From: Flavobacterium sp. N2820
Lineage (GTDB): Bacteria; Bacteroidota; Bacteroidia; Flavobacteriales; Flavobacteriaceae
Length of the DNA: 64,000 bases
Reading direction: 5' to 3'
Assembly (NCBI RefSeq): GCF_025947285.1
Contig: NZ_CP110008.1
Span: forward strand, 310,001-374,000
This document shows positions 9,751-22,364 of the stretch, one piece after another. A program made the translations under genes and the position numbers. The notes below the pieces were generated by a model. The model searched no databases, was not told where the DNA came from, and saw only the letters and a list, made by a program, of their open reading frames with translations. The stretch's first letter is position 1. The number at the start of each line of letters is the position of its first letter.

Positions 9751-9920
9751 CCACGCTAAGGCGTGGGATGCCACTCCCATCGGGGTTAGTCAAGACGTTT
9801 TGCATTCCATATAACTATTTCACTGGCTCGCAAAGCGAGCACTAATTCCTCGCATAGCGAGTTGTCATTCCGCAGAATAGGAATCTCCTGCGCAGCAGGC
9901 TAATGCTTAACGCAGTTAAG
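9751..9920. repeat. Cluster of short perfect hairpins
   Basis: About 170 bp between thrS and the rRNA promoters hold five small inverted repeats with 3-4 nt centres: CCACGC-TAAG-GCGTGG (9751-9766), GCTCGC-AAA-GCGAGC (9826-9840), CTCGC-ATA-GCGAG (9849-9861), CCTGC-GCA-GCAGG (9887-9899), CTTAAC-GCA-GTTAAG (9906-9920). No gene is supported in 9641-10130. Confidence 0.6.
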
Positions 9921-10140
9921 CCACACCTCTTCGAACCACTTTTATGAACTTTGCCTACACTATATATAAGCAACAAAACACTACTATGCCTTATATGTTT
10001 AAAAATGGCCATAGTGGTACTTAGTGTCTTCCTCGTTGCCTTAGTGGTTAAGCCCAAAAAAACTTTCGATTATTAAATCCTTGTTATCAGAGAGTTAAGA
10101 AAAATCTTCAAAAAAAGAGAAAAAAAAGAGTTTAAAAGCC

Positions 10141-10170
10141 TTGTGAGAACAAAAAAGATTTCTACTTTTG
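10141..10170 (+). promoter_or_regulatory. rRNA promoter P1
   Basis: TTG (10141-10143), 19 bp, TACTTTTG (10163-10170), followed at once by CACCCGC. Perfect flavobacterial consensus, preceded by A-rich tracts that could act as an upstream element. Confidence 0.85.
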
Positions 10171-10251
10171 CACCCGCATTAAGGAAGAAGTTCACACACA
10201 AACTGAGGATTAAACAAATCAAAAAAACTTTTAAAAAAGTTGAAAAAAGAT

Positions 10252-10283
10252 TTGGATAATAAAAAGTAAAGGTAGTATCTTTG
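10252..10283 (+). promoter_or_regulatory. rRNA promoter P2
   Basis: TTG (10252-10254), 21 bp, TATCTTTG (10276-10283), followed by CCGACCCG. Second of three tandem promoters. Confidence 0.7.
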
Positions 10284-10377
10284 CCGACCCGAAACGAAAG
10301 AATTGGGGAGTACAAGTTCTTAAAAATAGTGGGTAAGTGGTCAGGAAAAAATAATCAAAAAATTTTTTCAAAAAAGC

Positions 10378-10407
10378 TTGCCAGATTAAAAAAGAGTTGT
10401 ACTTTTG
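10378..10407 (+). promoter_or_regulatory. rRNA promoter P3
   Basis: TTG (10378-10380), 19 bp, TACTTTTG (10400-10407), then CACCCGC. Almost the same -7 and discriminator as P1, suggesting a duplication. Nearest promoter to the 16S gene, about 190 bp upstream. Confidence 0.85.
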
Positions 10408-10568
10408 CACCCGCTTTGAAACACAAGCGAAGTTAAAAAGAGAATGACACGTTCATAGACATATTGAATTGACAGCACAAATTTGTAGCAATACAGATTT
10501 GAAAAAAAAGAGAGAGTAAGATTTTTCGATTATTATTGAAAAGACTAGCGACTTGAATCGAAACATAA

Positions 10569-10586
10569 GTTAGAGTTTACTCTAAC
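10569..10586 (+). other. rRNA leader hairpin
   Basis: Perfect inverted repeat GTTAGAGT-TT-ACTCTAAC just before the mature 16S 5-prime end; possibly a processing or antitermination element. Confidence 0.4.
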
Positions 10587-10593
10587 AAACAAT

Positions 10594-12111
<1,518 letters not shown>

Positions 12112-12195
12112 AGAGAAGAGACGAGGCGCTAACTTAACGATACGCAAAATATTACTCTCGCTGTTAATTCAAATAATACAAATAAGTAAAAACAG

Positions 12196-12269
12196 AGTCT
12201 CGTAGCTCAGCTGGTTAGAGTACTACACTGATAATGTAGGGGTCCCCAGTTCGAGTCTGGGCGGGACTA
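12196..12269 (+). tRNA. tRNA-Ile (GAT)
   Basis: Acceptor AGTCTCG/CGGGACT, anticodon stem CTACA/TGTAG with loop CTGATAA, T-arm GGTTC-like GTTCGAG. CCA is not encoded. It is in the 16S-23S spacer, as usual. Confidence 0.97.
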
Positions 12270-12404
12270 CTACTTTTAATTACGAATTAAGAATTACGAA
12301 TTAAAAAGTAGTAAAGTTTTATTTATTAGAGGAAATTTTAGAAGTTGAGAGATTAGGAATTATAAAATTCGTAATTCATAATTCATAATTTTTAATTAAA
12401 AATT

Positions 12405-12478
12405 GGGGGATTAGCTCAGCTGGCTAGAGCGCCTGCCTTGCACGCAGGAGGTCATCGGTTCGACTCCGATATTCTCCA
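12405..12478 (+). tRNA. tRNA-Ala (TGC)
   Basis: Acceptor GGGGGAT/ATTCTCC, anticodon stem CCTGC/GCAGG with TGC at 12439-12441. Second spacer tRNA of the rRNA operon. The 135-bp gap after tRNA-Ile is made of AATTCATAATT-type repeats. Confidence 0.97.
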
Positions 12479-12613
12479 CAATCCGCTAAGCGGAAAAAGT
12501 TCATTGACATATTGAGATAAAAATATTTAAAAAGTAGAAAGTACAGTAGATATGCGATTTATCGCGTATTTATTAAAAAAAGTCCTAGTTTTATTATATA
12601 GAATTAGGCGGCA

Positions 12614-15491
<2,878 letters not shown>

Positions 15492-15495
15492 ACAA

Positions 15496-15517
15496 TTCCT
15501 CCGCTTCGGCGGAGGAA
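15496..15517 (+). other. UUCG hairpin after 23S
   Basis: TTCCTCCGC-TTCG-GCGGAGGAA forms a 9-bp stem capped by a C(UUCG)G tetraloop 5 nt beyond the 23S end. No T-run follows, so it is more likely a processing or stabilising element than a terminator. Confidence 0.6.
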
Positions 15518-15628
15518 GAAACTTTCTTTAAATTTATTTATCTCAGTATGTTAAGATATTATTGCAATTACGAATTTAAAATTATGAATTACGAATTGTA
15601 AATGTTGTCCAAAGCAACATAACCTCTT

Positions 15629-15737
<109 letters not shown>

Positions 15738-15742
15738 TTTTG

Positions 15743-15774
15743 AAAAGCCTGTCTAAATATAGACAGGCTTTTTT
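15743..15774 (+). terminator. rRNA operon terminator
   Basis: GCCTGTCTA-AATA-TAGACAGGC with flanking A and T tracts, immediately after 5S. Confidence 0.93.
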
Positions 15775-15977
15775 GTTACCAATATATCGTCCCGATGGGA
15801 CTAAGCAACATAAAACCACCCTCTTGAGGTCGTTTTATTGTTTTAGATTTGAAAGCTAAAGCAAGCGTTTCGTTCGTGAACTTGTTTTATCTTGTGACAT
15901 GAGAGTGACGGCTCATAGTAGCGGTGGGTTATAAAAGATGATAACGAAATATTTTAATTGTTATCTTTTAATGAATT

Positions 15978-16436
15978 TTATAGTAACTCTTTTGTAATCA
16001 TTTTGCTATCAGGGAAATCATATTTAAAAAACCATTCTATTCTAGAGGATTTTGTTGGTTTTATCCTAAAGTTAAATCCAGCATACCATTCTGAATTTAT
16101 TTTTATATAATATCCCCAACCACGAATATGGTTTATTTTTGTTTCATCAAAAATCTTTGAAATTTCATCGTTTATTTTTAATCCTTTTATTTTAAGTTTA
16201 GTGTCGCATGTTGAGATGTACTGAATTTCTCTAGTTTTTGAGATACCTAATTTATATAAAATACCTTTATGTTTAATTTCTTTTAAATCTTTTATAGATC
16301 CATTTGGTATGAATATTTTTGTTTTGCCATTTGAGTTTTCATTAACTTTTGTTCCTAGTTGTAATATCTTTTGATTATTACAAGAAGTTTTAAAAGATAA
16401 TAAAATTAGAATGAAAATTGTGATTTTCAAGTTCAT
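15978..16436 (-). CDS. Hypothetical lipoprotein
   Basis: A 152-residue protein with a lipoprotein signal peptide: hydrophobic core ITIFILILLSF and lipobox FKTSC with Cys19, so probably anchored on the periplasmic side or outer membrane. The mature part has no motif I recognise. It stands alone between the rRNA operon and a repeat element. The 200 bp between the 5S terminator and this gene hold no gene that I can support. Confidence 0.75.
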   Translation of the reverse strand: MNLKITIFILILLSFKTSCNNQKILQLGTKVNENSNGKTKIFIPNGSIKDLKEIKHKGILYKLGISKTREIQYISTCDTKLKIKGLKINDEISKIFDETKINHIRGWGYYIKINSEWYAGFNFRIKPTKSSRIEWFFKYDFPDSKMITKELL

Positions 16437-16542
16437 ATATTTTTGCTTTATTAATTTTCTTGCACTAAATGTATATAAAACATTCTTTAATGTTTAATAA
16501 AGCTAACAATTTTCCAGTATATTTCAAATAAAAACCAATTCC

Positions 16543-16638
16543 GCGTTAGGGATAGGAGCATTTGTTTGAGCTCTTACTTAAAATGCCTAAGCTTTTTAAG
16601 TAAAGCGAGTGCGGATAGCCCGACCCTTGTGGTAACGC
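16543..16638. repeat. Flavobacterial palindromic interspersed element
   Basis: About 96 bp bounded by GCGTTA (16543-16548) and TAACGC (16633-16638), with inner boxes GGGATAG and AGCCCGACCC and a nested inverted pair TTACTTAAA / TTTAAGTAA. From memory this resembles REP-like elements common in Flavobacteriia intergenic regions. It abuts the stop codon of the ATP-grasp gene and could fold at the end of that transcript. Confidence 0.6.
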
Positions 16639-16639
16639 C

Positions 16640-17680
16640 CTAAAATTCTAATATAGTATCGTAATGTTTGTGGTGATTTTTGAACTCTTGAACTCCCTCT
16701 TTAAAAGTTAGGTATTTTGCACCATTTTCGTGGTTGTTTTTACTAATTAAATACATATAGTGAAAATGACGTGTAAGTTCCTTCCAACCAAATAAAAGGG
16801 AATGTTTTGGGTCGTACATATGTGTCGGTTCACTGATAGCACCATTTATTTCTACAATTTGGAAGTTTTTTCCATTTGCTAAATCTTCATACGATTTATA
16901 CATTATATCCATTCGGCCAAAATGAAAGCCATCAATTTGACTGCAAATCGTATTGAAATTTTCTTCCATTTCGGGTGTGATTTCATAGCTTGCATCTACG
17001 AATTTAGTACCACGGCAATGATTTCCATAAGGAACCAAATTTATGGTCTCTCCTTCATTTAAAACTGCGTTTAGTTTGTCGTTATATTCTTTTTCTAGTG
17101 TTTCAATTTGGAATATATAGCGAATATCCTGTTGTAAGAGTTCACGAATGGTATTTTTTCCGTTTCCGGTTAGAATCATGAATTCTTTTGATACTATTCC
17201 TGTTATTTTTCCTGGTTGATTAGGTAATTTTACATAGAAAAGTCCGATTTCATTTTCATAAGGTATTAAGTCTTGTAATAAAATATTGAATTTAGCTTTT
17301 TTATGATACGTTGCTAATTCTTCTGTTGTATTTATTTTTTTTACAGCTGTTCCTCTCAAACCAATGTCAGGCTTTGCTATTAAAGGGAAATTAATATTTT
17401 CGAAAGTTAGTTTTTGTAAAATGTTCTCTAAACTTTCATCAGGAGCTACCAATATTGTTTTTGGATAATATTCTTGTGGAATTAGATCGTAAATTTCTTT
17501 TTTAGATTCCATAAAAAATCCGCCATTTTTTATTGTAGGATTTGAAGCATTAAAAAAGAAGAACGATTGTGTGCGAATTACATAATACAAATATTGAAAA
17601 TAAACTGGAAAATAGAGTACTTGATAAGGCCAATATTCCCAATGGGTAAGTTTGTGAAAAAAGAGTTTAAACTTGCTCAT
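16640..17680 (-). CDS. ATP-grasp domain protein, D-Ala-D-Ala ligase-like
   Basis: A 346-residue protein with an N-terminal aromatic region (1-50, with a possible membrane-associated stretch YLYYVIRTQSFFFF), then an ATP-grasp fold: nucleotide-binding FPLIAKPDIGLRGTAV near 100, ENEIGLFYVKLP, and the metal-binding end FQIVEINGAISEPTHMYDP. It would join a carboxylate to an amine or thiol with ATP, but the substrate is unknown. Its start overlaps the NRDE gene by 14 bp, so the DinB, NRDE and ATP-grasp genes are probably translated from one transcript. Not a true D-Ala-D-Ala ligase by length and N-terminus. Confidence 0.8.
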   Translation of the reverse strand: MSKFKLFFHKLTHWEYWPYQVLYFPVYFQYLYYVIRTQSFFFFNASNPTIKNGGFFMESKKEIYDLIPQEYYPKTILVAPDESLENILQKLTFENINFPLIAKPDIGLRGTAVKKINTTEELATYHKKAKFNILLQDLIPYENEIGLFYVKLPNQPGKITGIVSKEFMILTGNGKNTIRELLQQDIRYIFQIETLEKEYNDKLNAVLNEGETINLVPYGNHCRGTKFVDASYEITPEMEENFNTICSQIDGFHFGRMDIMYKSYEDLANGKNFQIVEINGAISEPTHMYDPKHSLLFGWKELTRHFHYMYLISKNNHENGAKYLTFKEGVQEFKNHHKHYDTILEF

Positions 17681-18356
17681 AGTTTTCCATTAAGTCTAGA
17701 TAAGACATTTGTATTTTGTTTTTAGAAACGAAACATTGTGTAATGCTGATGGTTTTTAAAAGATTGTTTCGGTTGATTTGTAAGCCAAATTCAGTATTAT
17801 CGGATTCTGTAAATTGATGAAAATTTAAAATATCTTTTGCAGTTGGATTTGCATTTTTAAGCATAAAATTGGTAAACCATTTTGCTCTTTCGGTTCGAAT
17901 TTCTTTTGAGTATAATGTAGACGATGACCAAATATGATTTTCTGAAACAGCTAGTTCTTGTTGACTTTTTTTAATTTCATTCCATTGTAATTGAAACAAT
18001 TTACTGTTCTCAAAAAGTACAATTGTAAAGGGTTCAACTTCAGTTAAATCAATGGTTTTCCAAAATGCTAAACTGTTGTTTGCACTTGCAATTTCTACAA
18101 CGATTAAACCTCTACTTTTTCGGTAAGATGGTTTTACAACGTGTTTTTCTTGTGCACCATTTAGTAAAACAACGATTTTATTTTCGGTATGTGCTATCCA
18201 AGTGCCACCTGCTTTTTGATCTTTTGGAAAAATTATTTTTTTTGTATTTATTTCGTAAGATTGTGGTGGAATTGCCTTTTCACGCGCTATTTTTTCATCA
18301 CGATTTGATGTAATAATACAACCTTCTTTCGTTGGAATAAACGTTACTGTGCACAT
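17667..18356 (-). CDS. NRDE (TANGO2-like) family protein
   Basis: A 229-residue protein of the NRDE/TANGO2 family, related to Ntn hydrolases. It begins MCTVTFIPT with Cys2 as the likely nucleophile and contains the hallmark SNRDE at 17-21 followed by GGTWIA near 71. Family function is poorly known (lipid or heme-related handling has been proposed for eukaryotic TANGO2). Overlaps its neighbours on both sides by 13-14 bp, a tight three-gene operon. Confidence 0.88.
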   Translation of the reverse strand: MCTVTFIPTKEGCIITSNRDEKIAREKAIPPQSYEINTKKIIFPKDQKAGGTWIAHTENKIVVLLNGAQEKHVVKPSYRKSRGLIVVEIASANNSLAFWKTIDLTEVEPFTIVLFENSKLFQLQWNEIKKSQQELAVSENHIWSSSTLYSKEIRTERAKWFTNFMLKNANPTAKDILNFHQFTESDNTEFGLQINRNNLLKTISITQCFVSKNKIQMSYLDLMENYEQV

Positions 18357-18856
18357 TGTTTTCTGTATTCAAGTGTTGATGGAGCTACTCCAAATGAATC
18401 TGAGATGATGATGTGAGGAAAATTATACAATGCTACTTTTATCAAGGCTTGATGATGAATACTGTGCTCTAAATTGTATAATAATTCGCGAAAATAATTA
18501 GTTGGCAATACTTCTTCGGTACTAAAACAATTATGAATTAGTGACATTTGTTTGTTTTGTTTATCAATAATTGCAAGCTGTTTTTCCAAAATAGAAATCG
18601 CATAATTTACATCTGATTGAATTTGAATAGTACGATTTCGATTGTCGTAATTTATGATTCCTTCTTCATAATTATCCAATAAACAACCCATCAATTCGAT
18701 AATATGACGCATGTGTTCGCCAATTGTTGCTTGACTTAATTCAGGATTTTTTTTGCAGAATTCTTCATTCGAAAGTTGACGAAGTACTTCAATGTTTTCT
18801 TTTATATTAGTTTTTAAAAAATTTATCAGCATAGACTTATTTGTTTTCTGGAACAA
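18344..18856 (-). CDS. DinB-like superfamily protein
   Basis: A 170-residue four-helix-bundle protein of the DinB/YfiT type, often metal-dependent thiol transferases. Histidines in TIGEHMRHIIE near 47-53 and in HSIHHQALIKV near 132 fit the three-His metal site. First gene of the operon with the NRDE and ATP-grasp genes, and overlaps the end of msrB by 20 bp, so msrB may be part of the same transcript. Confidence 0.82.
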   Translation of the reverse strand: MFQKTNKSMLINFLKTNIKENIEVLRQLSNEEFCKKNPELSQATIGEHMRHIIELMGCLLDNYEEGIINYDNRNRTIQIQSDVNYAISILEKQLAIIDKQNKQMSLIHNCFSTEEVLPTNYFRELLYNLEHSIHHQALIKVALYNFPHIIISDSFGVAPSTLEYRKQCAQ

Positions 18857-19328
18857 ACTTTATAGATACTGAATTGGTACAAAAACGTTGACCAGTAGTC
18901 TCTTTTGGACCATCATCAAAAACATGACCTAAGTGTCCTTCACATTTAGCACACATTACTTCTGTTCTAACCATTCCAAAACTTAAATCTTTTTTATAAA
19001 TTACAGCACCTTTTATTGCTTGATCAAATGACGGCCAACCGCAGTGTGAGTCAAATTTTGTGTCTGAAACAAACAAATCGTTTTCACAAGCGGCACAAAC
19101 ATATTTTCCTTTTTCAAAATGGTCATAATATTCTCCAGTAAAAGCGCGTTCTGTGCCTTTGTTTCTCAATACTTCATATTCCACTTCAGAAAGTTGGGCT
19201 TTCCATTCGGCATCAGTTTTTTTAACAGTTGTACTCATAGTGCTTGTTTTTTCCGAAGTTTCGGATTTGTTTTGTGATTGACAGGATTGAAACGTAAATA
19301 CGAATAGTACTAAAATCAAATTCTTCAT
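18837..19328 (-). CDS. msrB: Peptide-methionine (R)-S-oxide reductase, lipoprotein
   Basis: Repairs methionine-R-sulfoxide in proteins. It has a lipoprotein signal (LVLFVFTFQSC) and so works in the cell envelope. The SelR domain follows with zinc ligands CAAC and CAKC, the HCGWPSF motif and the catalytic Cys in RFCTNSVSI near the end. The ATG at 19328 (MKNLILV) is preferred over the one three codons upstream because it gives the standard signal peptide. Complete single-domain MsrB. Confidence 0.95.
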   Translation of the reverse strand: MKNLILVLFVFTFQSCQSQNKSETSEKTSTMSTTVKKTDAEWKAQLSEVEYEVLRNKGTERAFTGEYYDHFEKGKYVCAACENDLFVSDTKFDSHCGWPSFDQAIKGAVIYKKDLSFGMVRTEVMCAKCEGHLGHVFDDGPKETTGQRFCTNSVSIKFVPENK

Positions 19329-19398
19329 AGCTAACATTTTTTCAAATTTAAGTCTTATAATGCAAATAAAATGTTAACAATGTTACAAAGTATTTGAA

Positions 19399-19842
19399 TT
19401 ATGTATTAATTTCTAAATCTTTAATATAATCTTCGTTTTCATAAAAAAAACGTTCAAAAGCATCCATTTTTTCATTAAAAAAGTCAAAAACTGTATTCCA
19501 AGTATTTTTATTATTGATACTAATTCCTGTTTTTTCAACCCAAATGCGACTTATTTCTTTTCCGTTTTCTAAATAAAAATGGCGTTCAAAAATGGCATCC
19601 TCTAGATAATCTTCTAAAAGAATATTCTTTAAAGATTCTACCTTTTCATAATATATTATACGTTTATTTTCGTCTTTTGGTTCTATATCTAATAAAACTT
19701 GTGCTTTTTTATTGTCAACATAAAACTTAAAAGTAACATCTTTGATTTTTGTGTTGTATAACAACCATTTACGAGGATATTCGGCAGCAAATGCGATCCA
19801 AAAATCCTTTTTTATTTGAAGAGCTTCTTCTTTACTAAACAT
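19399..19842 (-). CDS. DUF4268 domain protein
   Basis: A 147-residue cytoplasmic protein with the DUF4268 pattern: FWIAFAAEYPRKWLLYNTKIKDV near 14-37, then FYVDNKKAQVLLDIE and RIWVEKTGISINNKNTW. Function unknown; related domains occur at the ends of nuclease or restriction-like proteins. Divergent from the Nudix gene with only a short shared spacer. Confidence 0.8.
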   Translation of the reverse strand: MFSKEEALQIKKDFWIAFAAEYPRKWLLYNTKIKDVTFKFYVDNKKAQVLLDIEPKDENKRIIYYEKVESLKNILLEDYLEDAIFERHFYLENGKEISRIWVEKTGISINNKNTWNTVFDFFNEKMDAFERFFYENEDYIKDLEINT

Positions 19843-19913
19843 ACTATTTTTAAAAAATGTTATTTTTCCCTCAAAATTTAATTATCTTTAAGTTTGCAAA
19901 AACAATTTTGATT

Positions 19914-20555
19914 ATGCTTTTTACCGATTTTATTAAATTTATTCCAAAGATAGAAAAAGAAAAACTGCTTTCTACTGATGCCCACATAAAAATGGCACCA
20001 CTTGAGCGTATTTCCTATTTGAAGGAAGAAAATTATAAGGATAAAAATCCAAAGAAAGCAGCTGTTTTGATGCTAATTTATCCCAAAAATGAAATTGCAC
20101 ATTTGGCTTTAATCGTCCGAAATTCTTATCCTGGTGTTCATTCTTCGCAGATAGGATTTCCTGGTGGAAAAGTTGAAGAAACTGATTTTAATTTGGAAGA
20201 AACGGCACTGAGAGAAACACATGAAGAAGTAGGTGTACATCCTGATAAAATAAGAATCATCAAAACATTTAGCGAAATTTATATTCCGCCTAGTAATTTT
20301 TTAGTAGCTCCATTTATGGGAATTTCGCATGAAGAATTAATTTTTGTTCCTGATTTAGATGAAGTTAAACGTGTTTTAGAATTCTCAATTGTTGATTTTT
20401 TAGATGAAAAAAGTATCACTAAAGTAAAAATGTCAACTTCTTATGCTACAGACATTGAAGTTCCTGCTTTTATGGTTGATAAATATATAGTTTGGGGTGC
20501 TACCGCTATGATGTTGAGTGAGTTAAAAGAAACTATTAAAAGTGTTTTGCGATAA
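19914..20555 (+). CDS. Nudix hydrolase, CoA pyrophosphatase type
   Basis: A 213-residue Nudix enzyme similar to NudL/YeaB CoA pyrophosphatases, which cut CoA and its derivatives to phosphopantetheine. It has the upstream UPF0035-like block SSQIGFPGGK and the Nudix box with EETALRETHEEVGV (about 90-105). The frame is open from 19857, but TAAGTTTG at 19889-19896 looks like a -7 element inside that extension, so the start is placed at 19914 (MLFTDFIKF). Confidence 0.9.
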   Translation: MLFTDFIKFIPKIEKEKLLSTDAHIKMAPLERISYLKEENYKDKNPKKAAVLMLIYPKNEIAHLALIVRNSYPGVHSSQIGFPGGKVEETDFNLEETALRETHEEVGVHPDKIRIIKTFSEIYIPPSNFLVAPFMGISHEELIFVPDLDEVKRVLEFSIVDFLDEKSITKVKMSTSYATDIEVPAFMVDKYIVWGATAMMLSELKETIKSVLR

Positions 20556-20673
20556 GCTACTTTAAAGTCATTTAAAATTACAATTTCAATTTGTGATTTT
20601 ATCCTTTTTTCCTTTTTAAAATAACTGATTTTACTACATTTGCTTTCTTGTTTTGTTAATAAAGTTAAGTATT

Positions 20674-21483
20674 ATGGGATTATTTAAGAGAAATCCTTTT
20701 GGACATATATTATTTTTAAAAACGTGGTTAATTCGTATCGCTGGTATTATTACGCATCAACGTTACAGAAGTTTTAACGAGTTGCATATTGAAGGTTCAG
20801 AAATTATAAGAAATTTACCAGATACAAATGTGTTGTTCATTTCTAATCATCAAACCTATTTTGCAGATGTTGTAGCAATGTTTCATGTTTTTAATGCTAG
20901 TTTAAAAGGAAGGGAGAATAACATAAAAAATGTTATGTATTTGTGGAATCCAAAGCTAAACTTGTATTATGTTGCGGCTAAAGAAACTATGCAAGAAGGT
21001 TTATTACCTAGAATTTTGGCTTATGCTGGAGCAATTACTGTAGAGCGAACTTGGAGAGCAAAAGGAAAAGATGTTACCGAAAAAAAAGAGGTTAATCCAA
21101 ACGATACTGAAAACATAAAAATTGCTTTACAAGATGGCTGGGTAATAACTTTTCCGCAGGGAACTACCCGATCTTTTAAGCCTGTTAGAAAAGGTACAGC
21201 CCATATTATTTTGCAACACAAACCCATTGTTGTTCCTATTGTAATTGATGGTTTTCGACGTTCGTTTGATAGAAGAGGTTTGCGAATTAAAAAGAAAGGT
21301 ATTTTGCAATCATTCGTAATTAAAGAACCATTGAAAATTGATTATGAAAATGCAACAGTAGATGAAGTGGTTGAGATGATTGAATTTGCAATTGAACAAC
21401 ATCCATCGCTTTTAAAAGTAATTCCAGCCGAAGAATTAGACGAAAAAGCAAGATTAGACAAGGAAAGAATGTGGAAGTATTAA
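20674..21483 (+). CDS. 1-acyl-sn-glycerol-3-phosphate acyltransferase-like protein
   Basis: A 269-residue PlsC-family acyltransferase, expected to acylate a lysophospholipid at the membrane. Motif I is SNHQTYFAD, one residue longer than the usual HX4D, and the motif III equivalent reads FPQGTTRSF instead of FPEGTRS; other blocks (VPIVIDGFRRSF) are intact. From memory this variant is shared by flavobacterial homologues, so it is a subfamily trait and not a defect. TACATTTG at 20635-20642 is a probable -7 element. Start at 20674 gives MGLFKRNPFG. Confidence 0.85.
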   Translation: MGLFKRNPFGHILFLKTWLIRIAGIITHQRYRSFNELHIEGSEIIRNLPDTNVLFISNHQTYFADVVAMFHVFNASLKGRENNIKNVMYLWNPKLNLYYVAAKETMQEGLLPRILAYAGAITVERTWRAKGKDVTEKKEVNPNDTENIKIALQDGWVITFPQGTTRSFKPVRKGTAHIILQHKPIVVPIVIDGFRRSFDRRGLRIKKKGILQSFVIKEPLKIDYENATVDEVVEMIEFAIEQHPSLLKVIPAEELDEKARLDKERMWKY

Positions 21484-21509
21484 TAAAAAAGACACGATTG
21501 TTTCTTTTT

Positions 21510-22364
21510 TTATTTTACAGCTTCAACAGTATAACCTTGAACTCTTAATAGATTTATTACACCTTCTTCTCCTGCTAAATGTGCTGCGCCAACGCCAAAA
21601 AAGGTGGGTTTTTCTTTTATAGTTTCAATAATAATTGGAATCCAGTTTTTATTTCTACTGTTCAATAAAATATCCTGGTTTTCTGAAGTAATTTTATTGT
21701 CAGAATCGTTCATCATTATTAGTAAACCTTCAATATCTTTTTGTTCGTATAATAAAATCATTTTTTTGAATTCATCCTTTTCGTTTGATAGATCGCCTTT
21801 GGCTGTTTTTAGCAGTTCTTCAGCTTGAGTTTTGTATGGAATGGCATCAAAAACTTTCATTTGATCTTCCATTTTTTCAAGACCTAAAATTTCTTCTTCT
21901 TGTATTTTAGTAACTTTCATTAATTCTGATTCAACGGATTGAAATTCGCAGTCTAACAGCTTTGGTAAAAGCATCGTACTCACTATAAAAGGTTTGAAAG
22001 TGTCAAAGGTTTTGGCCGACATGTTCATGTTCTTTTTCAAAAAATCGTCAACAATTTTAAATTCCTCAGCAGTTAATAATGTTGATAGTTTTGTGCCATC
22101 ATTCATTTTCATGTGCTTTAGCATTTGCATTTGCATCGATTTGTCGTCCATATCCAATTCTAAAAACAATTGCTGTGTGTCATCCAATGCTTTTAGTGTA
22201 TTTTCATCTAGTTTTGCATCGCAAGTAGCATGAATGGTTCCATATAAATACGATGGTTCTTGCAATTCATTGCTCGAAATTCGCCAAAGTAAACTTTTTT
22301 CTAATTCTTGTGAATTTCCTACTAGCGAAGTTAAAAGTCCAGCAATTAAAAATAAATGTTTCAT
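21510..22364 (-). CDS. TraB/GumN family protein
   Basis: A 284-residue secreted protein with signal peptide (FLIAGLLTSLVGNSQE) and the TraB/GumN block YLYGTIHATCDAKL near 39-53, glutamates in LFLELDMDD, and the C-terminal GVGAAHLAGEEGVINLL. Related to Tiki/TraB putative metalloproteases. Its start overlaps the stop of the preceding membrane protein gene, so it ends a three-gene run sigma factor - membrane protein - TraB. Confidence 0.9.
   Translation of the reverse strand: MKHLFLIAGLLTSLVGNSQELEKSLLWRISSNELQEPSYLYGTIHATCDAKLDENTLKALDDTQQLFLELDMDDKSMQMQMLKHMKMNDGTKLSTLLTAEEFKIVDDFLKKNMNMSAKTFDTFKPFIVSTMLLPKLLDCEFQSVESELMKVTKIQEEEILGLEKMEDQMKVFDAIPYKTQAEELLKTAKGDLSNEKDEFKKMILLYEQKDIEGLLIMMNDSDNKITSENQDILLNSRNKNWIPIIIETIKEKPTFFGVGAAHLAGEEGVINLLRVQGYTVEAVK

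Noticed and set aside
10073..10315. 80-codon frame on the minus strand over the rRNA promoters
   Set aside because: It covers two strong promoters and A/T-rich tracts; its hydrophobic look comes from base composition.
15780..15977. Possible small RNA or gene after the rRNA terminator
   Set aside because: Only weak stems and no promoter or good frame are visible.
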